A stretch of 22,729 bases of DNA from an uncultured Oscillospiraceae bacterium (lineage in GTDB: Bacteria; Bacillota; Clostridia; Oscillospirales; Oscillospiraceae), in the NCBI GenBank assembly GCA_934661735.1, contig CAKUJN010000032.1:1-22729 (forward strand), given 5' to 3'. This document shows positions 1-8,100 of the stretch, in pieces. The position numbers were made by a program, and so were the translations under genes. The first letter of the stretch is position 1, and each line of letters starts with the position of its first letter. The notes beneath the pieces were generated by a model. The model did no database searches and had not been told where the DNA came from. It saw only the letters and a list, made by a program, of their open reading frames with translations.

Positions 1-3000
1 CCGTAAGCCTCCAGCGCCCAGACTTCCATTTCGCCGAAGCGCTGACCGCCGAACTGCGCCTTGCCGCCGAGCGGCTGCTGGGTGACCAGCGAGTACGGGC
101 CGGTGGAACGGGCGTGAATCTTATCGTCAACCAGATGGTGGAGCTTGAGGTAATACGGATAACCGACCGTGACGCGCTGGTCAAATGCCTCGCCGGTGCG
201 GCCGTCGTACAGGACGCTCTTGCCGTCCTCTGCAACGCCCGCCTGCTTCAGCAGCTCACGGATTTCTCTCTCGTTCGCGCCGTCAAAGATCGGAGTTGCG
301 ACCTTCCAGCCCATCGAATGGGCCGCGTAGCCAAGGTGGACCTCCAGAACCTGACCGATGTTCATACGAGACGGAACGCCCAGCGGGTTCAGAACGATAT
401 CCAGCGGCGTGCCGTCCGGCAGGAACGGCATGTCCTCCTGCGGCAGAATGCGGGAAACGACACCCTTGTTGCCATGACGGCCCGCCATCTTGTCGCCGAC
501 GGAGATCTTGCGCTTCTGCGCAATGTAGACGCGGACAACCTTATTGACGCCCGGAGCCAGCTCGTCGCCGTTTTCGCGGGTGAATTCCTTGACGTCCACG
601 ATGATGCCGGCCTCGCCGTGCGGAACCTTCAGCGAGGAATCACGGACTTCTCTTGCCTTTTCGCCGAAGATGGCGCGCAGCAGGCGCTCCTCGGCAGTCA
701 GCTCGGTTTCGCCTTTCGGCGTGACCTTGCCGACCAGATAGTCGCCGGATGTGACCTCCGCGCCGACACGGATAACGCCATTTTCATCCAGATCCTTCAG
801 CGTATCCTCGCCGACATTGGGGATGTCGCGGGTAATTTCCTCCGGCCCGAGCTTGGTGTCACGGGACTCGGTCTCATATTCTTCGATGTGGATGGAGGTG
901 AACACGTCCTCGCGGACCAGACGCTCGTTCAGCAGAATGGCGTCCTCGTAGTTATAGCCCTCCCACGTCATGAAGCCGATCAGCACGTTCTTGCCCAGCG
1001 CAATCTCGCCCTGCGAACAGGCGGGACCGTCCGCGATGACCTGTCCGGCCTCAACGCGCTCGCCGACCTCGACGATCGGGCGCTGGTTGATGCAGGTGCC
1101 CTGATTGGAGCGCGCGAATTTCGTCAGCGTGTAATCGGCAACGTTTCCGTCGTCATAGCGAACGGAAATACCGGTTGCGCTCACGCGGGTGACGACGCCG
1201 GCGCCCTTTGCTGTGATGCAGACCTCCGAATCGACGGCGCACTTGTGCTCGATGCCGGTGGCAACGATCGGCGCCTCCGTGACCATCAGCGGGACGGCCT
1301 GACGCTGCATGTTCGCGCCCATCAGCGCGCGGTTCGCGTCGTCGTTTTCGAGGAACGGGATGAATGCCGTCGCAATAGAGGTCATCATCTTCGGGGAAAC
1401 GTCGACATAGTCGATCATATCGCGGTCAACAGAGATGATCTCGTCGCGGTGACGGCACGTCACACGCGCATTTTTCAGACAGCCGTTCTCGTCCAGCGGC
1501 TCGGACGCCTGCGCGACATAATAGTCGTCCTCGACGTCTGCGGTCATGTACTCGACGATATCGGTAACCTTGTGCGTGGTCTTGTCGACCTTGCGGAACG
1601 GAGCCTCGATAAAGCCGTACTCGTTGATCTTTGCATAGGACGCCAGATAGTTGATCAGGCCGATGTTCGGGCCTTCAGGCGTCTCAATGGGGCACATGCG
1701 GCCATAATGCGAATAGTGAACGTCACGCACATCGAACGACGCGCGCTCACGCGACAGGCCGCCTGGGCCAAGCGCGGACAGACGGCGTTTGTGCGTCAGC
1801 TCTGCCAGCGGGTTGTTCTGGTCCATAAACTGCGACAGCGGCGAGGAGCCGAAGAACTCCTTGATGACCGCAGTCACAGGCCGGATGTTGATCAGACTCT
1901 GCGGCGTGACGACGTCGAGGTCCTGAATGGTCATGCGCTCGCGGATGACGCGCTCCAGACGCGTAAAACCGACGCGGAACTGATTCTGCAGCAGCTCGCC
2001 CACGCAGCGCAGGCGGCGGTTGCCCAGATGGTCGATATCGTCGGTCGTGCCGATTCCGTGCACCACGCACAGCAGATAGTTGATGGACGCCAGAATGTCA
2101 TCCTTTGTGATATGCTTTGGCATCAGCTCGTCGCGGCGCTCGGCAATGGCCTCCTCCCACCCGTCGGCGGGAACCGTCTCCATCATTTCGCGCAGCACGC
2201 GGAAGCAGACCTTTTCCTTGATCTCATACTGCTTCGGGTCAAAGTCGACAAAGTTTGCCATGTCGACCATGCCGTTGGAGAACACCTTGACCTCACGGTC
2301 GTTGATCAGCACGACGGCCTCGTTGACGCCGCGGGCGGAGATCATTCTGGCTTTCTCGCGGTTCAGCGTTTCGCCGTCCATCGCCAGAATCTCGCCGGTC
2401 ATGGGGTCCGCCACGGGCTTAGCCAGCGTCTGGCCGGACAGGCGGCTCCAGATGTCCATCTTCTTGTTGAATTTATAGCGGCCGACCTTGCTCACATCAT
2501 AGCGGCGCGGGTCGAAGAACAGCGCATCCAGATAGCTCTCGGCGCTTTCAACCGTGGGCGGCTCGCCCGGACGCAGGCGGCGGTAGATCTCAAGCAGAGA
2601 CTCCTCGCGCGTGCGGCAGGTGTCCTTTTCCAGCGTCGCAAGCATCATCGGGTCCTCGCCGAACAGCTCCTTGATCTGCGCCTCGCTGGAAACGCCCAGC
2701 GCGCGGATCAGGCAGGTGATGGGAAGCTTGCGGTTCTTGTCGATGCGGACATAAAAGACGTTGTTCAGATCTGTCTCGTATTCCAGCCATGCGCCGCGGT
2801 AGGGAATGACCGTTGCGGTATAGACATGCTGATCGGCCTTGTCCACTTCGTCGCCGTAGTACATGCCCGGGCTGCGGACGATCTGGGAAACGATCACACG
2901 CTCGGCGCCGTTGATGACAAAGGTGCCGCCGTTGGTCATCAGCGGGAAATCGCCCATGAAGATTTCCTGCTCCTTGATCTCGCCCGTCTCCTTGTTGTGC

Positions 3001-3296
3001 AGGCGCACGCGGACCTTGATCGGCTTTGCGTAGGTGGCGTCGCGCTCCTTGCACTCCTCAACGGTGTACTTGGGCGGCTCGTTCATGCTGTAGTCCAGGA
3101 AGCTCAGCTCCAGGTTGCCGGTATAATCGCTGATCGTGTCAACGTCGCGGAATACCTCGTGCAGGCCCTCGTTCAGGAACCATTCATAGGAATCCTTCTG
3201 GATTTTCAGCATGTTGGGGATCGGCAGTACCTCGCCGTGCTTGGCAAAACTCTTTCGTTCGGTTTTGCCGAACATGACATCCTGTGTCATCGCCAT
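1..3296 (-). CDS. rpoB: DNA-directed RNA polymerase subunit beta (partial, C-terminus outside window)
   Basis: This is the beta subunit of RNA polymerase, which forms one side of the active-site cleft and the rifampicin pocket. The minus strand reads open for 1098 codons from an ATG at 3296 ([10 protein letters not shown]). Conserved blocks are clear: the N-terminal lobes ([20 protein letters not shown]), the rifampicin region near residues 480-515 ([26 protein letters not shown]), [13 protein letters not shown], and the near-C-terminal [14 protein letters not shown] and [13 protein letters not shown]. The window cuts off the final part of the protein. At the main rifampicin-resistance positions (E. 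coli Q513, D516, H526, S531) the wild-type residues are present, so susceptibility at this site is expected; the position of E. coli Q510 is Pro. An AAAGG ribosome site lies 15 nt before the ATG, rather far; no better in-frame start exists. The gene has its own promoter and is divergent from sdpR; rpoC is presumably next, outside the window. Confidence 0.99.
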   Translation of the reverse strand, partial: MAMTQDVMFGKTERKSFAKHGEVLPIPNMLKIQKDSYEWFLNEGLHEVFRDVDTISDYTGNLELSFLDYSMNEPPKYTVEECKERDATYAKPIKVRVRLHNKETGEIKEQEIFMGDFPLMTNGGTFVINGAERVIVSQIVRSPGMYYGDEVDKADQHVYTATVIPYRGAWLEYETDLNNVFYVRIDKNRKLPITCLIRALGVSSEAQIKELFGEDPMMLATLEKDTCRTREESLLEIYRRLRPGEPPTVESAESYLDALFFDPRRYDVSKVGRYKFNKKMDIWSRLSGQTLAKPVADPMTGEILAMDGETLNREKARMISARGVNEAVVLINDREVKVFSNGMVDMANFVDFDPKQYEIKEKVCFRVLREMMETVPADGWEEAIAERRDELMPKHITKDDILASINYLLCVVHGIGTTDDIDHLGNRRLRCVGELLQNQFRVGFTRLERVIRERMTIQDLDVVTPQSLINIRPVTAVIKEFFGSSPLSQFMDQNNPLAELTHKRRLSALGPGGLSRERASFDVRDVHYSHYGRMCPIETPEGPNIGLINYLASYAKINEYGFIEAPFRKVDKTTHKVTDIVEYMTADVEDDYYVAQASEPLDENGCLKNARVTCRHRDEIISVDRDMIDYVDVSPKMMTSIATAFIPFLENDDANRALMGANMQRQAVPLMVTEAPIVATGIEHKCAVDSEVCITAKGAGVVTRVSATGISVRYDDGNVADYTLTKFARSNQGTCINQRPIVEVGERVEAGQVIADGPACSQGEIALGKNVLIGFMTWEGYNYEDAILLNERLVREDVFTSIHIEEYETESRDTKLGPEEITRDIPNVGEDTLKDLDENGVIRVGAEVTSGDYLVGKVTPKGETELTAEERLLRAIFGEKAREVRDSSLKVPHGEAGIIVDVKEFTRENGDELAPGVNKVVRVYIAQKRKISVGDKMAGRHGNKGVVSRILPQEDMPFLPDGTPLDIVLNPLGVPSRMNIGQVLEVHLGYAAHSMGWKVATPIFDGANEREIRELLKQAGVAEDGKSVLYDGRTGEAFDQRVTVGYPYYLKLHHLVDDKIHARSTGPYSLVTQQPLGGKAQFGGQRFGEMEVWALEAY

Positions 3297-3377
3297 TATG
3301 AAACATCACAGCCTTTCTTTTTGGTTCTGTGTATTTGATACGCTCGGATGAGTTGTCAAAAACTCGTATCACAATGC

Positions 3378-3406
3378 TTGCATCCTGCTTCAGCCGGTGC
3401 TATAAT
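3378..3406 (+). promoter_or_regulatory. Divergent promoter inside the rpoB leader region
   Basis: TTGCAT (3378-3383) and a perfect TATAAT (3401-3406) are 17 bp apart on the plus strand. The predicted start is about 3413. It points away from rpoB, lies within the DNA that encodes the rpoB leader, and is followed 114 bp later by a plausible terminator hairpin at 3520-3563 rather than by a gene. Confidence 0.5.
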
Positions 3407-3462
3407 GGGTATCGTAAAAGGGAGAGATGGCATAAGCACACACTCAGGCATTATGGGTAACT

Positions 3463-3491
3463 ATTTTAGCATGCCCTGCCGTGCTTGTCAA
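3463..3491 (-). promoter_or_regulatory. rpoB promoter with A-rich UP element
   Basis: On the minus strand TTGACA (3491-3486) and TAAAAT (3468-3463) are separated by exactly 17 bp, a near-consensus sigma-A promoter. Directly upstream (about 3492-3512) the minus strand is a run of A-tracts broken by G, which looks like an UP element. Transcription would start near 3456, giving a leader of about 160 nt before the rpoB ATG. A second TTGACA at 3359-3354 has only a weak -10 (AAATAC) and is a poor alternative. Confidence 0.82.
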
Positions 3492-3519
3492 TTCTTTCTT
3501 TTCTTTTTTGTACATTTTG

Positions 3520-3563
3520 CCGCATTTCCACGGGTCTACGCCTCCGGAATGCGGACTTTTTTT
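3520..3563 (+). terminator. Rho-independent terminator, plus strand
   Basis: The arms CCGCATT (3520-3526) and AATGCGG (3548-3554) pair perfectly, extended by CC/GG after a one-base bulge, with a loop of about 16 nt. Seven T residues follow from 3557. The minus-strand reading has no T-tail, so it should act only on plus-strand transcripts, separating the upstream promoter from sdpR. Confidence 0.55.
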
Positions 3564-3601
3564 ACCTTTTTCGTCCTATTACGCCGTCCGCCGCGCACCG
3601 C

Positions 3602-3630
3602 TTGACATTCTTTCCGCATCATGTTATGAT
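3602..3630 (+). promoter_or_regulatory. sdpR-sdpI promoter
   Basis: TTGACA (3602-3607) and TATGAT (3625-3630) are spaced by 17 bp, a strong sigma-A promoter. The expected start near 3637 falls inside the palindromic operator that begins two bases after the -10 box, so a bound repressor would block initiation or promoter escape. Confidence 0.85.
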
Positions 3631-3631
3631 T

Positions 3632-3653
3632 CATTTAACAAGTTTGTTAAATG
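3632..3653 (+). promoter_or_regulatory. Palindromic operator, probable SdpR autoregulatory site
   Basis: Two perfect 10-bp arms, CATTTAACAA (3632-3641) and TTGTTAAATG (3644-3653), flank a 2-bp centre. The site begins directly after the -10 box and ends 12 bp before the chosen sdpR start. ArsR-family dimers bind such AT-rich dyads; assignment to the adjacent SdpR is inference from position. Confidence 0.72.
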
Positions 3654-3665
3654 AAAGGCTGCGAA

Positions 3666-3947
3666 ATGGGGCTGGAACTGACACTCCGCGCGCTTGCCGA
3701 CCCTACACGGCGCGCAATTCTTGAGCTGCTGAAAAGCGGCGCGCTGCCCGCTGGCGAGATTGCGGCGCACTTTTCGATCACTGACGCCGCAATTTCGCGC
3801 CACCTCTCCATCCTGCGCGCTGCGGGCCTGATCCGCGACCGTCGGACGGGCAAATACATCTATTATGAGCTGTGCGCCTCCGTTCTGGAGGAGGTCATGC
3901 TCTGGTTGAGCCAATTGAAAGGAGACGGCCATGAAGGAAACGGATAA
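3666..3947 (+). CDS. sdpR: ArsR/SdpR-family winged-helix autorepressor
   Basis: A 93-residue DNA-binding repressor. The ArsR-type helix-turn-helix is clear: LADPTRRAILELL near residues 10-22, then SITDAAISRHLSILRAAGLI as the recognition region (37-56), and the wing DRRTGKYIYYEL. The ArsR metal-binding ELCVCDL motif is absent, so metal sensing is unlikely. An upstream in-frame ATG at 3651 lies inside the operator and has no ribosome site; the ATG at 3666 has AAAGG seven bases upstream and is preferred. The gene overlaps sdpI by 17 bp, so the two are co-transcribed and probably translationally coupled. In Bacillus subtilis SdpR represses the sdpRI operon and is sequestered at the membrane by SdpI bound to the SdpC toxin; the same circuit is inferred here from gene order, not shown. 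Confidence 0.88.
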   Translation: MGLELTLRALADPTRRAILELLKSGALPAGEIAAHFSITDAAISRHLSILRAAGLIRDRRTGKYIYYELCASVLEEVMLWLSQLKGDGHEGNG

Positions 3948-4635
3948 AAGCATACATCGCTGCCGCGTATGGATTTTCGCCCTGACGCTGCTCTCCCTCT
4001 GCGCCACCGGCGCGGTGCTGCAATTCATGCCGGACCGCGTACCAATGCACTTCAGCGCCTCCGGCGCCGTCGACCGCATCGGCAGCAAGTATGAAACCCT
4101 CCTCTTCCCCGCCCTGACGGCGCTGACAGGCGGCATCATGCTCCTGACCGCGCGAATCTGCGGCCGGCGGGCCGGCAGCGCGGTGCAGAAGGCGCTTGCA
4201 CGCGGCGGTGTGCTTATTTGCGCGGCCCTTGCAGTGTTGTTTTTCGTTCTTCAGTGCCGCATCGCCGCCTGTTCGGCGGAGGCCGCCGACGGCGCAAGCA
4301 TTTTTTCGCGCATCTTCGGAATGCTGACGAGCACCTCCACGGGCCTGCTGGTCATTGCCCTGAGCAATCTCATGCCAAAGGCCGAACGCAATTCCCTTTT
4401 CGGCCTGCGCACAACATGGAGCGGCAAAAATGACCGCGTCTGGCAGCAGTGTCAGCGCTTCGGCGGCTGGACCGGCGTCGTCTGCGGCATTCTGATCCTC
4501 ATCAGCGGTGCGTTTTTCCCGCTTCCCGCCAGCAGCTGGGTCATGCTCGCTCTGATTCTCCTGTGGAGCGCCGTCTGCATAATCGCCTCCTATCAGATCT
4601 GGAAGCGCGACTGCCGCGACCATCCTGCGCAATAG
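3931..4635 (+). CDS. sdpI: SdpI-family membrane protein (toxin-immunity/signal protein)
   Basis: A 234-residue integral membrane protein with about six hydrophobic segments. It has the DUF1648 signature early on (MPDRVPMHFSASGAVDRIGS, residues 33-52) and the SdpI-family signature later (NLMPKAERNSLFGLRTTWS, 146-164). The ATG at 3931 has AAAGGAG six bases upstream and lies inside the end of sdpR. In B. subtilis SdpI protects the membrane from the peptide toxin SdpC and acts as the toxin receptor that inactivates SdpR. No sdpA, sdpB or sdpC homologue is in this window, so this is an orphan pair; it may protect against toxins made by neighbours. Many SdpI-family proteins have no tested function, so the immunity role is inference. 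Confidence 0.9.
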   Translation: MKETDKSIHRCRVWIFALTLLSLCATGAVLQFMPDRVPMHFSASGAVDRIGSKYETLLFPALTALTGGIMLLTARICGRRAGSAVQKALARGGVLICAALAVLFFVLQCRIAACSAEAADGASIFSRIFGMLTSTSTGLLVIALSNLMPKAERNSLFGLRTTWSGKNDRVWQQCQRFGGWTGVVCGILILISGAFFPLPASSWVMLALILLWSAVCIIASYQIWKRDCRDHPAQ

Positions 4636-4649
4636 CCGCCATCTCCCAG

Positions 4650-4675
4650 GGGCCGGACGAATGTCCGGCCCTTTT
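4650..4675 (+). terminator. Terminator of sdpR-sdpI
   Basis: GGGCCGGAC (4650-4658), loop GAAT, GTCCGGCCC (4663-4671), then TTTT. It is a perfect 9-bp GC-rich stem placed 14 bp after the sdpI stop codon. Confidence 0.9.
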
Positions 4676-4717
4676 CCGCGCCCCGCCGTCGCGGCCTTCG
4701 GCGGCGATTCTGCACAG

Positions 4718-4749
4718 CACTCTGTAGGGGCGTCTGCCCCTACAGAGTG
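4718..4749. repeat. Perfect 14-bp inverted repeat
   Basis: The arms CACTCTGTAGGGGC (4718-4731) and GCCCCTACAGAGTG (4736-4749) are exact complements around a 4-nt GTCT. There is no T-tail on either side, so it does not look like a simple terminator. The TGTAGGGGC core is reminiscent of intergenic repeats of gut Oscillospirales; that resemblance is from memory and unverified. From 4750 to 4874 I see nothing I can name. Confidence 0.7.
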
Positions 4750-4874
4750 TCACGCGAATGGAATTAATATCAAGTATTCCGGAAATGAGCAGAACCGAAA
4801 TTATCGCAGTCTGCCCACGTCTACGTGTAGTACATTTGTTGGAAGTATAAGCTATAGGGAAAATAGCAATTTTG

Positions 4875-5053
4875 CGCCCGTCAGGGCGTTCAGGCCGCGG
4901 AGCGGCCAGAAATTCGCGCGCGTCAGCGCGCAATATGGCGCGTCTCCAAGCGCCTCTTTTTGCCTGCTTTTTCTGGCGCAGCAGAAAAAGCAGGCCCGCG
5001 GAGCGACGGTTACAGCGTCGCTGTTAAAAACAGCGCCTCCGGCACCAACCGGA
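4875..5053. repeat. Serial array of small inverted repeats
   Basis: At least eight hairpins follow one another without a convincing gene. They are CGCCC/GGGCG (4875-4888), GGCCGC/GCGGCC (4893-4907), GCGCGC/GCGCGC (4916-4931), GGCGC/GCGCC followed by TCTTTTT (4937-4961), a 14-bp perfect stem (4962-4995), AGCGACG/CGTCGCT (5002-5022), GCTGTT/AACAGC (5020-5034) and TCCGG/CCGGA (5038-5053). The first and third share the loop GTCA. A minus-strand frame of 99 codons (5151-4852) is open here but has no ribosome site and is made of the repeats. The arrangement suggests a composite repeat element of unknown role. Confidence 0.6.
4962..4995. repeat. 14-bp perfect inverted repeat with T/A-rich stem
   Basis: GCCTGCTTTTTCTG (4962-4975) and CAGAAAAAGCAGGC (4982-4995) pair completely around a 6-nt loop. 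It is the longest stem of the array. The internal T5/A5 run and the lack of a following T-tract argue against an ordinary terminator. Confidence 0.7.
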
Positions 5054-5098
5054 ATGTCACTCATACTGCCAATCCCCTTTCCCGTCTCCACCAACGCC

Positions 5099-5134
5099 AA
5101 TCCCCCGCCCGCGCAGCTGCGCGGGCGGGGGATT
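5099..5134 (-). terminator. 36-bp perfect palindrome, likely terminator of the SLH-protein gene
   Basis: The 36 bases from 5099 to 5134 read identically on both strands, centred on CAGCTG, with a core of C5GCCCGCG. It lies 17 bp past the stop codon of the minus-strand surface-protein gene. The T-tail is short (ATT on the minus strand), so it could also serve as an mRNA 3'-end stabilising hairpin. Confidence 0.6.
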
Positions 5135-5151
5135 GTATCATTTCGTATCAT

Positions 5152-8100
5152 TCAGTCTGCGTACAGCCGCCACAGGAACGTGACAATCTGCGCTCTGGTG
5201 CACGCGTTGTCCGGTCCGAACAGGCCGTTTCCGATGCCGTCGGTAACCTCGTTGTCCACGGTCCACTTCACCGCTCCGGCGTAGTAGGCGGTGGGCGCGA
5301 CATCACGGAACACCGTGCTGACGCCGTTGGCCTTTGCCTTGAACGCACGGAACAGGAACGTCACCGCCTGCGCGCGCGTGCAGATATCATCGGGGCTGAA
5401 CGTCGTGGCGGAGGTACCCTTCGTAATTCCGTTCTCCACGGCCCACGCAACTGCCTTTGCGTAATACGCGTCTGCGGGGACATCCACAAATCCGCTCAGT
5501 GCCTTCGGCGCGGGCGAACCGGCTGCACGCCACAGGAACGTGACAATCTGTGCTCTGGTACACGGGCCGTTCGGGTCGAACAGACCGTTTCCGATGCCGC
5601 CTGCGATGCCGTTCTCCGCGGCCCACGCGATGGCCTTGTACGAATAGTTGCTCTTTTTGACGTCGCGGAACGGGCTTTCCGGCTCGCTCGTCGTCTGGCC
5701 GCCGGACGTGGAGGGCGTCGTCGGGTTGATCACGGGGTAGGACGGCTTGTGCGGGCGGTCGTCATCGTCGCCGCCGGACCTCTCATAGAGCGTGTAGCTG
5801 CCGGTCAGGGACTCGTAATTTTCGTTTTCAGGCGTAAACTTCCATCTGTAGGTTGCATTTGCCTCGACAACCGTCGTTCCGTCCAATTCGTTGCCTTCCG
5901 CATCCACCCATGTCAGCGTACCCGCAGGCCAGCTGGCATTCGGTTCGAGCGCCGCGTCTTTTAGCGTCTTGCCGTCGGCCGTAATCGGCGTATAGCTCGG
6001 CGCGCCGGTGAGCTTGCCCTTCACAATGGTAATCGTTACGGTAATCTCGGTCGGCTTGAATGTGTCGTCGCCTTCCTTGCGCACCTTGATCGTCACCGTA
6101 CCGGTATTTTCGGGAATCAGCTTGCCATTTTCAATTCTGGCCTTGCCGCCGTCCTCGCCGTTTACCACTTCCCAGCTCACATTACCGGTGCCGTCGCCGC
6201 CCTCGATAACGAAATCCAGTTCCTCGCCGTAGGGCAGCTCCGCGCCCGTGCTGGGAATATTCTTCAGCGTCAGATCCGTCTGCTCTTTCTTTTCCGTCTG
6301 GCTGTCCTTTTTCACCACGTACAGCTTGCCGTCTTTGCACAGGACCTCATAGTCGTCCCTGTCGCTGGTAACGCCGGTGGCCGAGTTCGCCTTGCTCACG
6401 ACCTCTCTTTCCACGCCAGCCTCCGGCCACACGTATGCCGTCACACCGATACTGCCGGTAAAGCCGTCGGTAATCTCGGCAATCGGCGAGGCTGTGCGCA
6501 CATTGCAGTCAATCAGGGTATCTTCGTCGATGTAGATTTTATTGCCGGTAATTGTCGCGTTGCCGGAAATCGTTGTTACACTGCCAAAGACACACACACC
6601 GCCGCCGGTGTTGCCGCTGGCAGTATTGTTCGTGATGCTGCCGCCGTACATGTTAAACGTGCCATCAGAATTGTACACGCCTCCGGCATACCCCTCAAGG
6701 ATATCATTGCCAAATGTATAGCTGCTGTTCAGGAACGTGTTTCCGGTAATCGCACCGGCATACATATTGAAAGTGCCTTCGATTCTTACACCGCCATAGG
6801 TATTTCCGGTGATCTTGCCGCCGTACATGTTGAACGTGCCCTGCTTATCCCCATCCTTGTAAATCTTAACGCCAACGCTGCAGCTCTGGATGGTGCCGCC
6901 ATACAGATTGAAGGTGCCGTTTTGACCAACGATTACGCCGGTGTCACTCTCTTTGATATCCCTGCCATCCGCATATTTTATCGCGCCGGTGTCTTGGCAG
7001 TCTGTCACTGTGATCGCCACCAGCTTGTTGTTGTACTGGTTACCCACTTCGAAAAGGAATCTCTCAGAATTTTCCTGTGTGACACTATGCCCGTTCAGGC
7101 ACAGTACCACGCCATCCGCAGCATCCCAGCTGAAATTCAGCGTCACATCATCGTCCAGATAGTAATAGCCAGCCTCTTTGGGCAGCGAATTCTTCGCCGT
7201 ATGTGTTTCACTGTTGTTATACTGAGCCTTTACCAGCTCGTCCGTCCATTTCACGAACGTGACTTTTCCGGTTTCCTCGTGGCCGCCCACCCCGGTGCAG
7301 CTCTCGCCGGTGGTGCAGAGGAAGTGCTCATGCTTCTCAACCTTTACCCCGACGACCAGCTTGCCGTCGTCATAGCTGACCTCATACCTGTCATTGTCGC
7401 TGATGATGTGCTCCTGATCGCCGTCCGTTGCGGAATTGGCGACCTCCGTCGTTGTGCCTGCCGCAGGCCAGTCTCTCAGCGTCACGCCGATTTTGGCATT
7501 CTCGCCCAGACCATTCTCACCAATGGTAATAACCTTGTTCCACTCAAGATAAACATTGTTTTTTGTACTGTTGCCGCTCTTTGTGTTGCCGGTAATCCGC
7601 ACATCGCCGGATACCACGAGAGTCCCGCTGTTGTACACACCCCCGCCGCAGCCCTGAGTTATGTTGCCGGAAATTTCGCCGCCGCACATCGTGAATGTGC
7701 CGCTGTTGTGCACACCGGCGCCGTGGGCAGCATTGTCGGTGGTCTCGTTTTTCGTGATAGCGCCGCCGTACATCGTGAAACTGCCGCTGTTGTCTACACC
7801 GACGCCGGAATAACTGCTCCTGCTGCCGGTGATATTGCCGCCATACAACGTAAAGCTGCCCTCATTGACTACGCCCTGACCGGCTGTATTCTTCTTGTGC
7901 GTGATTTTGCCCATCGCGTCGCCGGTCTGGCAGTCTGTAATCGCAAGGCTTGTGTTCTGGCCAATATAGATTACTTCATCGAGATTTTTGTTCTGGGTAA
8001 TGGTCTTGCCATTCAGGCAGAGCACCACGCCGTCCACAGCAACCCATCTTTTGCTCAAATCCACATTCGCGGTCAGATAATAGTGGCCCGCTTCCGTGAT

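Larger units (their letters stand above)
3413..3563 (+). ncRNA. Candidate short RNA divergent from rpoB
   Basis: The interval runs from the predicted start of the 3378-3406 promoter to the end of a U-tailed hairpin, giving a transcript of about 150 nt. No good open reading frame with a ribosome site lies in it; a GGGAGAG before an ATG at 3428 leads only to a two-codon frame. Its first 40 or so bases would be complementary to the 5' end of the rpoB leader, and it crosses the rpoB promoter. This is a prediction from the two signals only; I do not recognise an RNA family. Confidence 0.3.

Noticed and set aside
1720..1880. Rifampicin-resistance mutation in rpoB
   Set aside because: The principal resistance positions carry wild-type residues; the Pro at the E. 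coli Q510 position is, as far as I recall, common in related Clostridia.
114..3338. Plus-strand open frame of 1074 codons opposite rpoB
   Set aside because: It is an exact antisense shadow of rpoB; its length reflects GC-rich codon use that avoids TTA, CTA and TCA in the sense frame. No promoter, ribosome site or recognisable domain.
3651..3665. Upstream ATG at 3651 as the sdpR start
   Set aside because: The codon is part of the operator arm and has no ribosome site, while the ATG at 3666 has AAAGG at ideal distance.
4650..5134. Possible CRISPR array from the many short repeats
   Set aside because: The repeats are hairpin arms of differing sequence, with no constant direct repeat and no equal-length spacers; no cas genes nearby.
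4852..5151. Minus-strand frame of 99 codons downstream of the SLH-protein gene
   Set aside because: It starts at the SLH-gene stop, runs through the palindrome and hairpin array and has no ribosome site; better explained as repeat DNA.
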